From Turbatrix aceti (Eukaryota > Nematoda > Chromadorea > Rhabditida > Panagrolaimidae), in NCBI GenBank assembly GCA_963969345.1, contig OZ017767.1:7406739-7470738 (forward strand): a DNA stretch of 64,000 bases. Reading direction: 5' to 3'. This document shows, in pieces, positions 36,703 through 48,612 of this stretch. The notes under the pieces were generated by a model that saw only the letters and a program-made list of their open reading frames with translations, searched no databases and was not told where the DNA came from. The position numbers and the translations under genes are program-made. The first letter of the stretch is position 1. Every line of letters begins with the position of its first letter.

Positions 36703-39405
36703 ATGTTCGATTTTGATCGATATGACAGTTTTTGTAAATTTGTGGGGGATTCCAGGAAATCACACGTGGGTGCCGCACCTAGCGCATCGGATTCTCGAAA
36801 GTCCAGCAAAGCAAAAGATTCCAAAAGACTGAAAATTTCGAATGTCAAACAACTTCTCTCCGGAAAACCGAAAAAGTACAGATACAAGGAAATGAATAAA
36901 AGCAAGGAAAAGATTGTTTATTCGAAAGAAAGAGTCTCGAAAATGGAGGAAGAGGTAACAAAAGAAGAAGGAACAAAAGAAGAAGGATCAAAGAAAAAAG
37001 AAATCCGAAAGTACAAAGCAAGTGGCAAACTCAAAGAAAATCATTCCTGCTCATCGACGACGACGTTGAGCGCATCCAATGTCAACGAAGCTATTTACGT
37101 GGATAGCAAAAAAATGTCAAAAAAGTGTTTAAAAAAACATAAGCAACGCATGAAAAAGTCAAATTACGTTCCTCAAATTCAAATGGATAAGCGATCTCCG
37201 AAATCCAAATCACCCCTACCAAAGTCACCGGAAATTCGTGTGTCATACATGATGCCTCCTCCGTCGACAGCTATGATACACATCCCGGCACCTCCACCTG
37301 TTGAAATCAAGAAACCGACCAGGGAACCAAATTGTAGAGAATGCAATGAGTGGTCCGATGCAGAATGCGATCTGCCAAAGGAGAGGGGAAATAAGGCTCC
37401 ACCTGTCCTGCGAGAGGGAGACAAGCTGACTGCCGGGTTCAACACGTACGAGATCGTCAAGGGCAACATTCAGGGTAAAAAACAGTTTTTTTTTCAAATT
37501 TATTTTTATTTAGTATTGTTTATATATTTTTCTTTATTATTTGTATTTTTTACTTTATTGTTTTTTAAAACTTAAAAAAAGTAAAATTTTTTTATTCTGT
37601 ATTCTAATTTTTTTTCTAATTTTTTTTTTTTAATTTATTTTTTTAATTTGTTATTTATATTTTTTTATATTTTTTTTATTTGTTATTTATATTTTTTTAT
37701 ATTTTTTTTATTTAATACATATTTATATTTATTTATTTATCTTATTCATTTTTTTATTTATTTTCATTTTTTTTATTAATATTAATATTTTTTATTTTTT
37801 TATTTATGATTTTAAAAATTTTTTTATTAATTATTTAATTTTTGTGATTTCAGGTGACTTTGGCACATGCATTATCCAATCGACAAACAAGGAAGAAATC
37901 GCGCATTTTCGCTACGAATCCACAGAATCGACATACGCCAGACTCCGCATAGAAACCGTCATCATGGCAACAGCAGCGACACGGGCGAAGCACAGAATCA
38001 TCCGATTTTTTGCACGCGGAGAAAAGCCGGAATTGAAGATACGGTACGTAGTCACCGACTGCATGGGTCACTCGATCGCCGATCTCCGAGCCATCAGAAG
38101 TCGAGAAGGTTTTTCGGTTTCGTCAATACTGAAATTGGCCGTCTATGCGCTTAGTGGCATCTGGGACTTGCATGAGGTTGGATTTTGGGTTTTTTTTGGG
38201 TTGCTACGGTGTTTTTTCGTTTGTACTGCATTTTCGACAAAAAATCGGAGGGGGTACATTTTTGCATAAATTTTATTTTTTTGTAAGAATTTTTTACATT
38301 TCCTTGTTTCATTTTTTTGAAAAAAGATGTAGACATGTATTTTTTCATTTTTTTTCAGTAAAAAAATGTTGTTTATTTTTTGGCTTTTTTGACCTTTTTT
38401 TGACAAAATTGTTCGTTTTAAATTTTTTTTAAGTTTTCTACAGTTTTTTTTTTAAATGTTCCAAAATAAAAAATATCAATCGCATTTTTTTAAATTTTGC
38501 TGCTTTTTCGCGAGCGCTCTTCGGAATCAAAATTTTGCACTTGATCTGCTTCCGTTCCATTTTTCTTTTTTTTTAGAAAATAGAAAAAATATTTTTTTTA
38601 GAAAATAGAAAAAAGGAACGTTTTATTTTTTTAGCGATGATTTCGGAAGCGGCAAACAAACAACCGTGGATCAAAACGATTTTTTGGGTGTTTTACCGTC
38701 AAAAAACGTATTATATTTTTTTTTTCAAAATTTTGCGATTGCACTTATTTTTTTTTACTATTTTACTTTTTTCGCAGGACATTTTCAATAGCCCCGCCCC
38801 CAAATTCCAATTTATTTCAGATCGGTTACCTCCACCGAGATATCAAGCCATCCGTCTTCTGCTTCGGTTTCCCACCAAAACACAAAAGGCTCTACCTCTG
38901 CTTCTACGGCCTCGCAAAAAAGTACTGGGACAACAGGCACGAGGTTCTCAGCCCTCGCCAGACCGTTCCGTTCTTCGGCTCGGTCAGGTACGCTTCGAGA
39001 GCAGCGCACGAGCTGAAAGAGCGGAGCCGGAGAGATGACCTCGAGAGTTGGTTCTACATGATGATCGAATTGTTCGACGAAGAGGTCATTCCGTGGAAAA
39101 GTCTGACATCCAAGGTGGACGTGCTCAACCAGAAGCAGGACTTTATGAGTTCCTGCTGCAGACCAAAGACCTCCAAGGTCCCTCAGAACATCTGGACCAT
39201 CGGATCTGCGCTCTATGCTCTCGATTTTACATCGGATCCATATTATCACGCTTATCAGCAGACAATATTCCAGGTCATGGATTCACTCAAAATCAATCCA
39301 TCTGATCCCCTCGATTTTGACACCGATATTTCCCTTGACGCAGCGACCGAAGACACAGAATCCACGCAGTCGTACGAAGATCCGACGCCCGGCGAGTCAA
39401 ACTGA
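36703..39405 (+). CDS. TTBK-like (casein kinase 1 superfamily) predicted pseudokinase, 559 aa
   Basis: Exons 36703-37474, 37854-38176 and 38821-39405 (TGA), with AATAAA at 39417. An alternative start is ATG 36680 with a 55-bp intron joining in frame at KSHVG. Residues 1 to about 235 are Lys/Ser/Glu-rich and low in complexity. Residues about 240-530 follow the tau-tubulin kinase fold seen in expanded nematode families: GNIQGDFGT for the Gly loop, HSIADLRAIR, GYLHRDIKPS, GSVRYAS, DDLESWFYMMIE and PWKSL. Three catalytic positions are changed: the beta-3 Lys is Arg277, the Asn of the catalytic loop is Val377 (HRDIKPSVF), and the DFG Asp is Phe393 (CFYGLAKKY). The catalytic-loop Asp372 remains. 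ATP/Mg handling is therefore probably lost and a binding or scaffolding role is likelier. The 3' end faces the cyclin K 3' end 151 bp away. Confidence 0.85.
37475..37853. other. T-rich low-complexity intron of the pseudokinase gene
   Basis: Almost entirely T/A with TTTATTT-type units, followed by a normal CAG acceptor. No other feature. Confidence 0.6.
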
Positions 39406-39556
39406 TCTCCCTCCAAAATAAATCCAATGTTCCATGTTTCATGCAAACGTTCATTTAACCGAAAAACAAAAAAAAACACAGAAGAGAAAAAAAATGTGAA
39501 AAGCAGGTGCACCTGTATCAAAAATACATCCGAGCAAATTTTGTCCCTCCCAAAAT

Positions 39557-41731
39557 CTAGGCCGATTCGTGTTCTTCGACGCCATTTGACTCGTAATAGT
39601 CGAGCGCGGAGTGGCAGAGTTCGTCGACCATGTCGGGAGCGAGATTCTCGACATAGCTATCCCACCATGGCCGATCGCTGGATGGAGACTTCCCTTCCCA
39701 GTCCAGTTTATCCGGGTCAAAGTTATAAAACTTGAGGCCCATTTGAAGGAGGGCGATTGCTATGATCTGGAAAAAAATTCACAATAATGGTCTCGGGTGG
39801 AAAAAAATTGTAGGGAACATTTTGAAAATTCTTCATGAAATTTTTCCACGAAGAATGAAAACTTTTTACTGTAAAATTCACATACCTAAGGCGAATTTTA
39901 CAGTAACTATGAAAAGTTTTTACCGTAGAATTCACATGTCTGATCTAGCAGAGTTACGATCACCTGAAGTCGTTTTTTTGCGATTTTTGACACGTTTTAC
40001 CTAAAAAACAACGGCATTTCAAAAACCAGGGTACATTTTGCTCGACGCGATTTTTGATGGAAAATCCGAGAAAAATATAAAAATATAGGATCATCACGTT
40101 GAAAAATGCCGAAAACCGCATTTAAAAAAATGTTTACAATGGCAACATTTGTTTCGGCATTTTTCAAGGTGATAACCCTATATTTTTATATTTTTCTCGG
40201 ATTCTTTATCAAAAATCGCGTCTATCAAAATTTACCCTGGCTTTTGAAAAGCCGTAGTTATTTTAGTTACAACGTGCCAAAAATGGCAAAAAAAAGACTT
40301 CAGGTGATGGTAACTCTGTCAGATCAGGCAGGTGAATTTTACGGTAAACATTTTTCATATTTTTTAAAAGCAACTTTTTGGAAAATTTTGTGAAAAAATT
40401 CCTAAATGTACCTAACGTAATTTTCGTGCCAAAAACCAACCTCAGGCTCGTACTGTAGACAAAGCGTGAATCCAGCGCAGTCGTTGAGAAAAGTCCATGC
40501 AAACTGTACCACCTTTGACATTTCATTCTTTTCGATGTGAAAAATCTTGGCATAATTGAGGAGAAAGTTGTATGGATTGACGATGTGCAAGTCGAATCCC
40601 AGCGATGCCAGCAAGACTTTTTCAAATGCGATTACGTCATTCTAAAGCACAAAAAATGTGCAAAAAAGACACAAAAATTGCAGAAAAATTTCGAAAGTTT
40701 GTGCAACTAATAGACAGCCCGGCCCAGCCCAGCACTCCTCCTTGGTTGCTTGGAGGAAAGAAAAAAACGGACAGAACAGGAAAACGAACACAAAATCGAC
40801 TCACCACGAGGCCGGTGTCTGTGTACTGCGTGTCTGCGATGATGCCTTTGTTGAGACCGACGCTGACGAGATCACGACACTTCTTGGGCGTCTCCTCCAC
40901 CTTGCCAGCAAGGAACAGGCATCCCAAAGCTGAGATCTGCAAAAAATGGCACGTTTGGCAACTTTTTATCTCGGCAAGTCGGAAAATGAGCATTTTTGGG
41001 TAATTTTTAGGCCACAATTTTGTTTTTTTGATAAACCAACCTCGAGAGGATACCGTTTGAAAGAGTACATCATGTAGAAACGGTGAAAAAATGTACATGC
41101 CGTAGCTATGGTTGGGTTTTCCTTCCTGAAACGAAAAAATTCATCTTGACACGAAAAACATAAAACAAAGATCTTCGTGACAGGAGTTACGTCATCTCAT
41201 GTCTACCAATTTTTAGATTCCATTTTTTACCCAAAATTTGATCGTTTGAGTTTTATAGGAATTATTTTTAAGGTTAAAAATTTGTTATTTGCGCATGTTA
41301 GTGCCGAAATGTCCGATTGTGCCCTGAATGATTTACAACCCCCAAAATCGACCCATTTTCATTCGAGGTGAACAAAAACACCCCGGAACTATGATTCCGA
41401 ATGTTTTTCTTCCCCCCAGATAAGAAAATAATCCCTAATCCCTAATACAGACGGCATTTGTGCCATTTGAGCAATGAAATGCATTTCATGAGCCCATTTA
41501 TGCGGTTCAGTCGGAAAATACTCCCCCAGATCCGTAACTCATCTCAATCATCCAAATTAACTTCCAGTATCAAAATACTCACAAATTACAGGAAAGGCCG
41601 ACTTGTGAGATTATGAGACATCCATCGCGTCGATACCTCGTCTCCAGATCCTTGGACACCCCGGTCTGCCGAGATGGAGTATTTTCGAGTTGCTCAGGTG
41701 TAAAGAGCCAGTCGTTATCTTCATATCCCAT
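39557..41731 (-). CDS. Cyclin K, regulatory partner of CDK12, 258 aa
   Basis: Five exons on the minus strand: 41731-41583, 41125-41041, 40936-40805, 40641-40441 and 39766-39557 (TAG), all in phase. Cyclin K features in order: [15 protein letters not shown] at the N-terminus, [42 protein letters not shown] (the cyclin-box signature shared by cyclins K and T), [34 protein letters not shown], and a second cyclin fold ending WWDSYVENL. It lacks the long Pro-rich tail of vertebrate cyclin K. Cyclin K activates CDK12/13 for phosphorylation of the RNA polymerase II C-terminal domain in the nucleus. The ATG lies 8 nt after a TTTTTAG acceptor, suggesting trans-splicing. The last intron carries a palindromic element (39905-40352). 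Confidence 0.92.
39905..40352. mobile_element. Palindromic MITE-like element, copy 1 (cyclin K intron)
   Basis: Long imperfect inverted repeat. The left arm runs through CCTGAAGTC, AACGGCATTTC and CCAGGGTACATTTTG to CGAGAAAAATATAAAAATAT. The right arm mirrors it. The centre reads GCCGAAAACCGC...GTTTACAATGGCAACATT. The same core recurs near 49.15, 56.4 and 57.6 kb. Confidence 0.75.
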
Positions 41732-43993
41732 CGGCGAGCCTAAAAACAACATCAGCGTGGAGCTAAAAATGTTAATATAACAAAATTTTTGAAATCGTAT
41801 TCAAACGCGCGGTAAAATTGGCATACCCATTCAATGAACACAATTACAAGCGCGGAAAGTTGCCAGCAACGCCCGGGGCACTTTACAAAGTCTAAAGTAA
41901 GAAAACAAACTGGAAACAAAAATTCTCGGCTTCAAATAGCGAACATCCAACTTTTTAGTAAATTTTGCCAGCAACATGCAAACTTTTGGCAGGTCGGGGG
42001 AACAGACGCGTCAAATGCGCGCGCGTGCGTTGCTTTTTGCAAGTTACGCGCGTGCTAATGCATTTTTTTTCACTGACAATCCTTTTCGCGTGTTTTCCGG
42101 TGTCTATCTGACGCGAACTTGCTTGCAGGCACTTTTTTAACCTTTCATCTTTCACAAAGCGTGGTTATCGCGTGACAAAGTCTCCCCTCCCCCGCCTCGG
42201 TCTCGGGGCTGTTGTTTTACGCTTTTCAGACTCTTGGCACGAAAATAAAAAAAATGCGGTGAAGTGAAGTGACGCGGCCTACTAAATACGTTCAGTAGTG
42301 CATTTTTTTTAGCGCCCCCTTACTTTATGTATTTTTATTTTTTTTTCAATTCTTTTTTTTTTCTCAACTGCTGGACACCCGGGACAGCATGGCGCGTGCG
42401 CGCCCTCGCCTCTCTGCTAGCTTTTTGCGCCCTAAGGACTCCTCACCGGACTCACCACTGCTTTCTTTACTGGCACTACTATCGAAAAGCACCCCCACCC
42501 CACCATCATCATCCACCGACGCCGACGCCGCCGCCGCTGGGCTGCGTGCACGCGCGCTGCTTGTGCCTCGTCGTCTCGAGAGTGAGTGTTGGAACAGGCA
42601 ACCAACTGAATATAACAGAACAGAACGCGTTGCGTTGCTTTGCGGCGGCGCCGTTGTTGCGCCTATGTCGGTTTTGCAAAAAAAGAGAACTTCCATCTTC
42701 CTCCTTGAAAAAAAAAAACCGTGTTAGTGTATGTGTATTTTTGCGCTAGCTTGTCTCAGGCTATCTTCGTATTGCATCGTTTTCTCTTCGTTTTCGTATT
42801 TGAAACAGTTTTTTTCAAGTCAGTTGTATTATTTATTATCTCATTGACGTTTATCAAACTTTTTTTTTGTGGAGTTATAAAATCGCACGCAACTAACTTT
42901 GCACTCTCAGTTTTATCTCCAAAAACAATAAACAACAAATTGTTGTCAATTAACACAAATTGTTGTTATTACATCATTTAAAAGTTATCCAAATGAACAA
43001 CATCGTTGATAGTGATGATATTAGATACGATACGCAATTGCATACTTTCTTGTCCGTGTACTATTCCTTTTTACTTGCTTTGCGGCCGGCGCGGCTCACT
43101 TTTTTGTGGTATCGCGTGTTTTACGTGTGTCCAGGCGCGGACGCAGTAGTAGTAGTAGGCAGAAGAAAAAAAAAGAGAGATAGATGCGCGCGCGCCCGCG
43201 TGAGCTCGGTCTCGGTCTCGTACATCACTTTTGCTTGATGCTTGGCTGCTGGCTGCAACACTGAACAAAAAAACTTATTACTACACACAACGAACTTTGT
43301 GTTGTGTCTTACGTCATTTTTTTGTCTGCTCTGCATTTCCTCGCTTTTTTAAGCCTATTTTGGAGGATTCTAATTAATTTTTTATTCTCAAACGCTAAAT
43401 CAATGCATAATTGATCGACTTACTTGACCTCGAGGTTTTTACTGGCCGCCTAAAAAAACAACAACCCCAGCTTGTCTTTTTTCCATTCGAAAACCTTTTT
43501 TTTACTTTTATCTGTAAATTATCGTAAATATTTTTACGATACATATTTTTTTCCAAGTTTATCGCTCGCCTGTTTTCCCCCGTGTTGAATGGCGCTTTAA
43601 AAGTGCCAAGAAGAAAAATTAGAGTGCATGCAAAAACTGTGTCAGCATCTTCTTTGATGTGTTTTTTTCCAGTCGTCGACGCCCGACGACGCTCTGTGTC
43701 GTCATCAAGGTTTTATCGATTGTTGTTTGCTGCGCTTTATTTTTTTTTTCCAACAACCCCAAACTTGGAAAGTTGAACGACTTTGCAAATTTTTGGCTTT
43801 TCCGGTGTGTTCGGCGTTTCTTCGCAAAACGCACTGATCGCGACGCTAGCTGACGGTTGTCCGCTTATCACACCTTTCTATTTATTTATTTTTGTTCGGG
43901 TGACCGTTACTCACCTCAACTGTACGTGGCGCGTTTTTATATCTGGCCTAAATTTTTTTTTTCATGTTTTATGTGGTTTTTTTTGCAGGGACG
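41732..43993. other. Shared upstream region between divergent cyclin K and PP2C genes
   Basis: No independent gene is supported. The stretch 41990-42260 is GC-richer and probably promoter. A GC-rich segment 42380-42590 ends in a good donor (42582, GTGAGT) and may be a 5' exon of the phosphatase gene. The rest is T-rich with CpG-rich patches near 43080-43240. Confidence 0.5.
42389..42581 (+). other. Possible upstream (5') exon of the PP2C gene
   Basis: GC-rich block with an open frame from ATG 42389 to a GTGAGT donor at 42582. It ends in phase 1. If joined to the acceptor before 43989 it would read in frame through the phosphatase ATG. The predicted extension is Ala/Pro/Ser/Arg-rich and low in complexity. 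Because MGAFLDKPK at 43994 is the conserved start with an N-myristoylation glycine, this block is more likely leader sequence than protein. Confidence 0.3.
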
Positions 43994-46112
43994 ATGGGAG
44001 CCTTTCTTGACAAGCCGAAAACTGAGAAAACTAATCACACGGGAGAAGGCAATGTAAGTTAGCCCAAAAATTTTTTTTTTGGTTTTTTTGCTGTTGTTTT
44101 TTTTTGCGTGGATAAAAAACGTGGAAATCAATTTTTTGTGCGGTTTAGGGTTTCAAATTCGCTGTCGCATCGATGCAGGGATGGCGCATCGACATGGAAG
44201 ACGCTCATCACGTTGAGGTTAACCTCATGAACGATCCTCCCTTCGACAAGTGGTCATTCTTTGCCGTCTTTGACGGACACGCTGGCAGCAGGGTCGCAGA
44301 GCACTCGGCTGAAAATCTCCTTCACACCATTCTCGATACTGACGAGTTTCAGCAGGTTTGATCATTTTTTTCGACGCTTTATTTTTTTACAGTCATTTTG
44401 TTTTTTTTGCAGCTGGCCAACATTTTGGCGGAAAACAATGGTCAGATCACAGAAGACGTTCTCTACCTCGTAAAGGATGGCTTACGGACGGGTTTTTTGA
44501 GACTGGATGCAGCTATGCGGTCTTTTCACAGGGATGAGCAGGAAAGAAGCGGTACTACCGCGATCTGTGCCATTCTGACTCCGGAATACGTCTTTGTGGC
44601 CAACTTGGGTGAGTTTTTTTGGGTGAGGCGATGAAAAGTTTTTTTTTTGGGGTTTTTGCAGTTAATTTTTCATAGGATGCTTATGTGCACGATCTGGCCT
44701 AAATTTTGTGGTAGAAAAATTGTTGGAGTTGACAAATGGATTCGTGAATAATTTTTTTATATGGATTGATAGGTGCGCGGATTTGTGCACCAATCAAATA
44801 AAAAAAAAACTTATTCATTAATTTTTTTGTCCAAGCCAACAATTTTTTGTGTTGTAACGCTGATAGTAGTGTCTGTACAAAATTTGGGCCAAATCGTACG
44901 TGTATCCGATGAAAAATTAACGGGTGAAATTTTCGATGTCTCATTTGTGAGCGGTGATGTCACCGGCCAAGGGTCGTAAATATGACAATAATTGTTGTTT
45001 GTATGGGACGCAGGGTGATGTATGAGACAAAATTTTTGAATGTCTATTGAAACCTGTTTTTGAGGCCATTCAAAGTCCACGTAGGAATAGAAATTTTTTT
45101 TGTGTGGCAAATTGGCAAATTTTAAAACGAATTCACAAATTTTCTGTTTTTTGATCCCGGATGGAAACAAAAATCGATTTCCAGGCGATTCCCGCGGCAT
45201 CCTGTCCCGAATCAACAACGAGCTCTTCTCGACCGAAGACCACAAGCCGTACATCGAGAAGGAGCGCGAACGCATTCTCAAGGCCGGCGGCACTGTCATG
45301 ATTCAGCGAGTCAACGGCAGCCTCGCCGTGTCGCGAGCTCTCGGCGATTTTGAGTACAAAAATGTCAGAGGTCTGCCCCCAACCGAGCAACTAGTCAGTC
45401 CCGAACCTGATGTCTACATTCTGAAACGCGATAAGGTTCGTTGAAATCCAAATTCCTTGTTGATCCGTTGGAAGACGTTTTGTGCATTGTCAGGCCAACG
45501 ATGAGTTCCTCGTCCTCGCGTGTGACGGCATCTACGATGTCCTCGAAAACATGCAGCTCTGCGAACTCGTTCGTTCTCGTCTCGAATACGCCGAAGAACT
45601 GACGGAAGCCACCAATCAGGTTCTCGACGTTTGTCTTTCCATGGGATCGCGGGACAACATGACAATGATTCTCGTCGCTCTCGAAGCTGCTCCCAAGTTC
45701 AATCCCGAAGCCCGGGAGGCCCAGAAGGCCTGGCTCGAGCAGGCTGCTGAAAAAATTGACGGTTGGCTATTTTGGAAATAAATTTTGGATTTTCATTGAT
45801 TTTTTTGTGTATTGTATTGTAGAAATCCTAATTCAACTGGAACCCGCGCAAAGAGAACCGGATAAGGTCATGTCGCTGCTGAGATCGTCGACGGATATCG
45901 GCGAACTCAACGTCCCGGGTGGCTACCATCTCATGCGTTCGCTCATCGATGAAAAACTCAAGAAATACGATTCTGTGGATTCCGATGGCCAGGTCGATGT
46001 CGTGAGCAGCGAAAGCGAGGCCGGAGGCGGCAGCAGCACCGGCGGCGGCAACGGCAGCCGACACACCGGAACTGTGCATGTCACTATTGATTCTCCCGAA
46101 GAAGAGGCGTAG
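43994..46112 (+). CDS. PPM1A/PPM1B-type protein phosphatase 2C, 423 aa
   Basis: Six exons: 43994-44053, 44149-44355, 44413-44608, 45185-45435, 45494-45761 and 45823-46112 (TAG). The start MGAFLDKPK is almost the vertebrate PPM1A/B N-terminus, including Gly2 for myristoylation. Metal-ion and catalytic motifs are complete: [29 protein letters not shown] split by an intron, [38 protein letters not shown] and GSRDNMTMI. The C-terminal helical region (from about residue 290) follows PPM1A order, with [13 protein letters not shown], then an acidic Ser/Gly-rich tail. It is a Mn/Mg-dependent Ser/Thr phosphatase acting on stress-kinase and SMAD-type substrates in other animals. The ATG lies 5 nt after a TTGCAG acceptor. 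Intron 4 (576 bp) is AT-rich with nothing recognised. Confidence 0.93.
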
Positions 46113-48612
46113 GGGTGAGTGAGTGTTACGTGCCACAGCCCTTCCTTGCGCGCGCTTCTTCGTTTTATTTTATGATTTATGATTTTGAGACCGTACTTTT
46201 TTTTGTTCTTCTTCTTCTAATTTTGTTCCACCATTTTTCGTCCTCCTTTTCTCCCTCATACTACAGGGCAATTGGTTAACAAATCCTGATTTTTTGAACA
46301 AAATATAGATTTTTTTTTCACTGGGAAAGGTGATTTGATGGCATTTTGGGGTGGACGGGAAAAATTGGGGTTGGCATTCGAGCTAAGCTTAAAAAATATT
46401 TAACCAAAAAATAAAAAATGGCGATTTTTTTCTCAATTGTAATTTTTTAGTTTTTTTTGACAAAATTTACAAATCCAAAATATTTTTTTCTTAGTTTTTG
46501 AACTGAGCCAAAAATATTTCCTCAAAAAATGGAAAAAATAGAAAACTAGTTTTATTTTAAAAAAAATTGTTGAATAAAAAAAATTTTCCGTAATTTTTTT
46601 CCAATTTTTTTTTTGAAATTCAAAAATTTTTTTTTTTTGAAAAATTTTCTGATTTTGTCACGTTGATTTTTTAAAATTAAAAAAAAAATTTCCTGAAATT
46701 TTTTTCTGAAGATCATAAAATTTTCTGTTGCAAAAAATTTCTAATTTTGTCACGTTAATTTTTTTTTTACAATTTTCCTAAATAAAAAAAATTTCTGATA
46801 TTCTAAATACAAATTTTGATTCCAAAAATTTTCTGATTTTGTCGCGTTTTAGGAAAATTTGGTGTAAAATTTATGCAAAGCTCAATTTTACGATTTTGGC
46901 TCGAATGAAAACTCTGATAACAAAAAAAAGTGCATTTGAAAGACAGAATTGACAATCGTGTTTTATTTAGTGCCGTAATCGACAGCGAGAATCACCATGT
47001 GCCCTGAGGAGGCTGCGCCTTTCCTTCTCTGACAGTCATCAAACGTTCGCGCCAATCAAATATTAAATAAATCTATCTATCGTCTCTGGTCCATGTCTGA
47101 TTTTGATTTTTTTTTCTTTCCTCTTTTCTGATCTTGGAATTTTGATCCGACCCTTCTTTCCGTCTCAGAAATAAAACTTGTGTCCTCAGTTGTCTCTCTG
47201 AATTTTTTTGTATTTGATTTTTTTGTACTTCTTCATCGTTGCCTTTGTTCGAAACGAAACACATACTCCGGAACGTTATTACCTGTCCTAATGACCACCA
47301 CCCCGCCCACACCTGTACTGTACCCCTTGCCCCTGATTTGTGAATCGTTGTTTTTTTTTTCAAATTTTTTTTGTTGTTCCTTCCTTCCTCATCCAAAGTG
47401 TACTACTACAATTATGTATCTTGTTATTATTATTTTTATTATTGCCTGTTTGTCTGTCTTCTAGTCTATCTCTTCTCTTTTTTTTTGTATATCTAATATC
47501 TTCTATCCGTTTAAAAATTGGAATTTTTTCGATTTTTTCTGTGTTTTTTTTTCAGTTGCCTTTTTTTGCACGATTTTATTCGTTCGTTGGCGAGCGCGTG
47601 CACTTGATATTGTAAGGAACCAAAAAAAACATCCACACACACCCCGTCAAAAATCCGTTTTTGTTTTTCAATCCTGTCACATCACCTGAAAAGAAAAAAC
47701 CATTGTTGATGTTTCGAATTTTGTTTTAAAATATAAACGATGAAAATGAATCGGGGTTGTTTAACGTGGTAAAATCGACCGGCCAAAAATTTTTTTCGGT
47801 TCGTTTTTTGGGTTATTTTTGCTGAAAAAAAAATTTATAAATTTGATCGAAATCAAAATAAATTTTGAAAACAACAATTTTTTTAAAAAACTAAAAAAAA
47901 TATTCAACCAAAAAAAATTCGAATGCGTTTTTTTAATAAAACGCTTTTTTTTTATTTTTTTAGTTCAAACACAAAAAAATTAAAAAAACACGTTTTATTT
48001 GAAAAAAAATTTACATTCGAATTTTTTTCACTTTTTTTCGGATAACATGAAAATCCAAATTTCGATTATAGGGCGTATTTTATGCCTATGCTACAGCGAT
48101 CTACGGGAAAAAATGACTTTTTTTTGGGGTAAAACGTTAGTTTTCCTGCCAATTTGAAAAACTGAGCATCCGCATGCATTTCACGCCGCAGGTGCTCATG
48201 GCAGTCGCATGTGACGTCATGCACCTCTCACGCGTGTGCCATGGATATCGATTTAGCCCGCGTGTGCACTCTTGTGCCACATTCCGAAGACGAAGACGAA
48301 GCAATTTTTGCCGTTGCTCACCTTTACGATACCCGAACGAACACCAAAAAAAATCGTAACTTGCACTTTACGTAACGGACCACGCAAACAATTTTTTTAC
48401 GGTGTTTGTCCCGAAATGTCGAAAAAAAACCCAGCTGCCATCAGAATCCTGCAAAACCATCGTTTCCATTGTTTACCCCTCAATCTGTCACTCGCAGCGC
48501 CCGAAGAAGCGTCCAAGCATGTGGCATGTGTTTCGGACAGTTTTGAAAAAGTTTTTCACCGAAAAACTTCAAAATTCGTCCGTCGACCATTTTGCCGTTG
48601 TTTTGGGCTCAA
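46113..48612. other. Intergenic region after the phosphatase gene
   Basis: 46113-47080 is probably 3' UTR and downstream DNA; an AATAAA-like TTAAATAAAT occurs near 47063. 46380-46870 and 47780-48060 are A/T-run low-complexity DNA. 48160-48620 is GC-richer, contains a CRE-like TGACGTCA (near 48211), and probably holds the transporter promoter. No coding exon is supported. Confidence 0.5.

Noticed and set aside
47073..47396. Lys/Asn-rich minus-strand ORF of 107 codons
   Set aside because: Low-complexity A/T-rich DNA in the 3' flank of the phosphatase gene, without splice sites or similarity.
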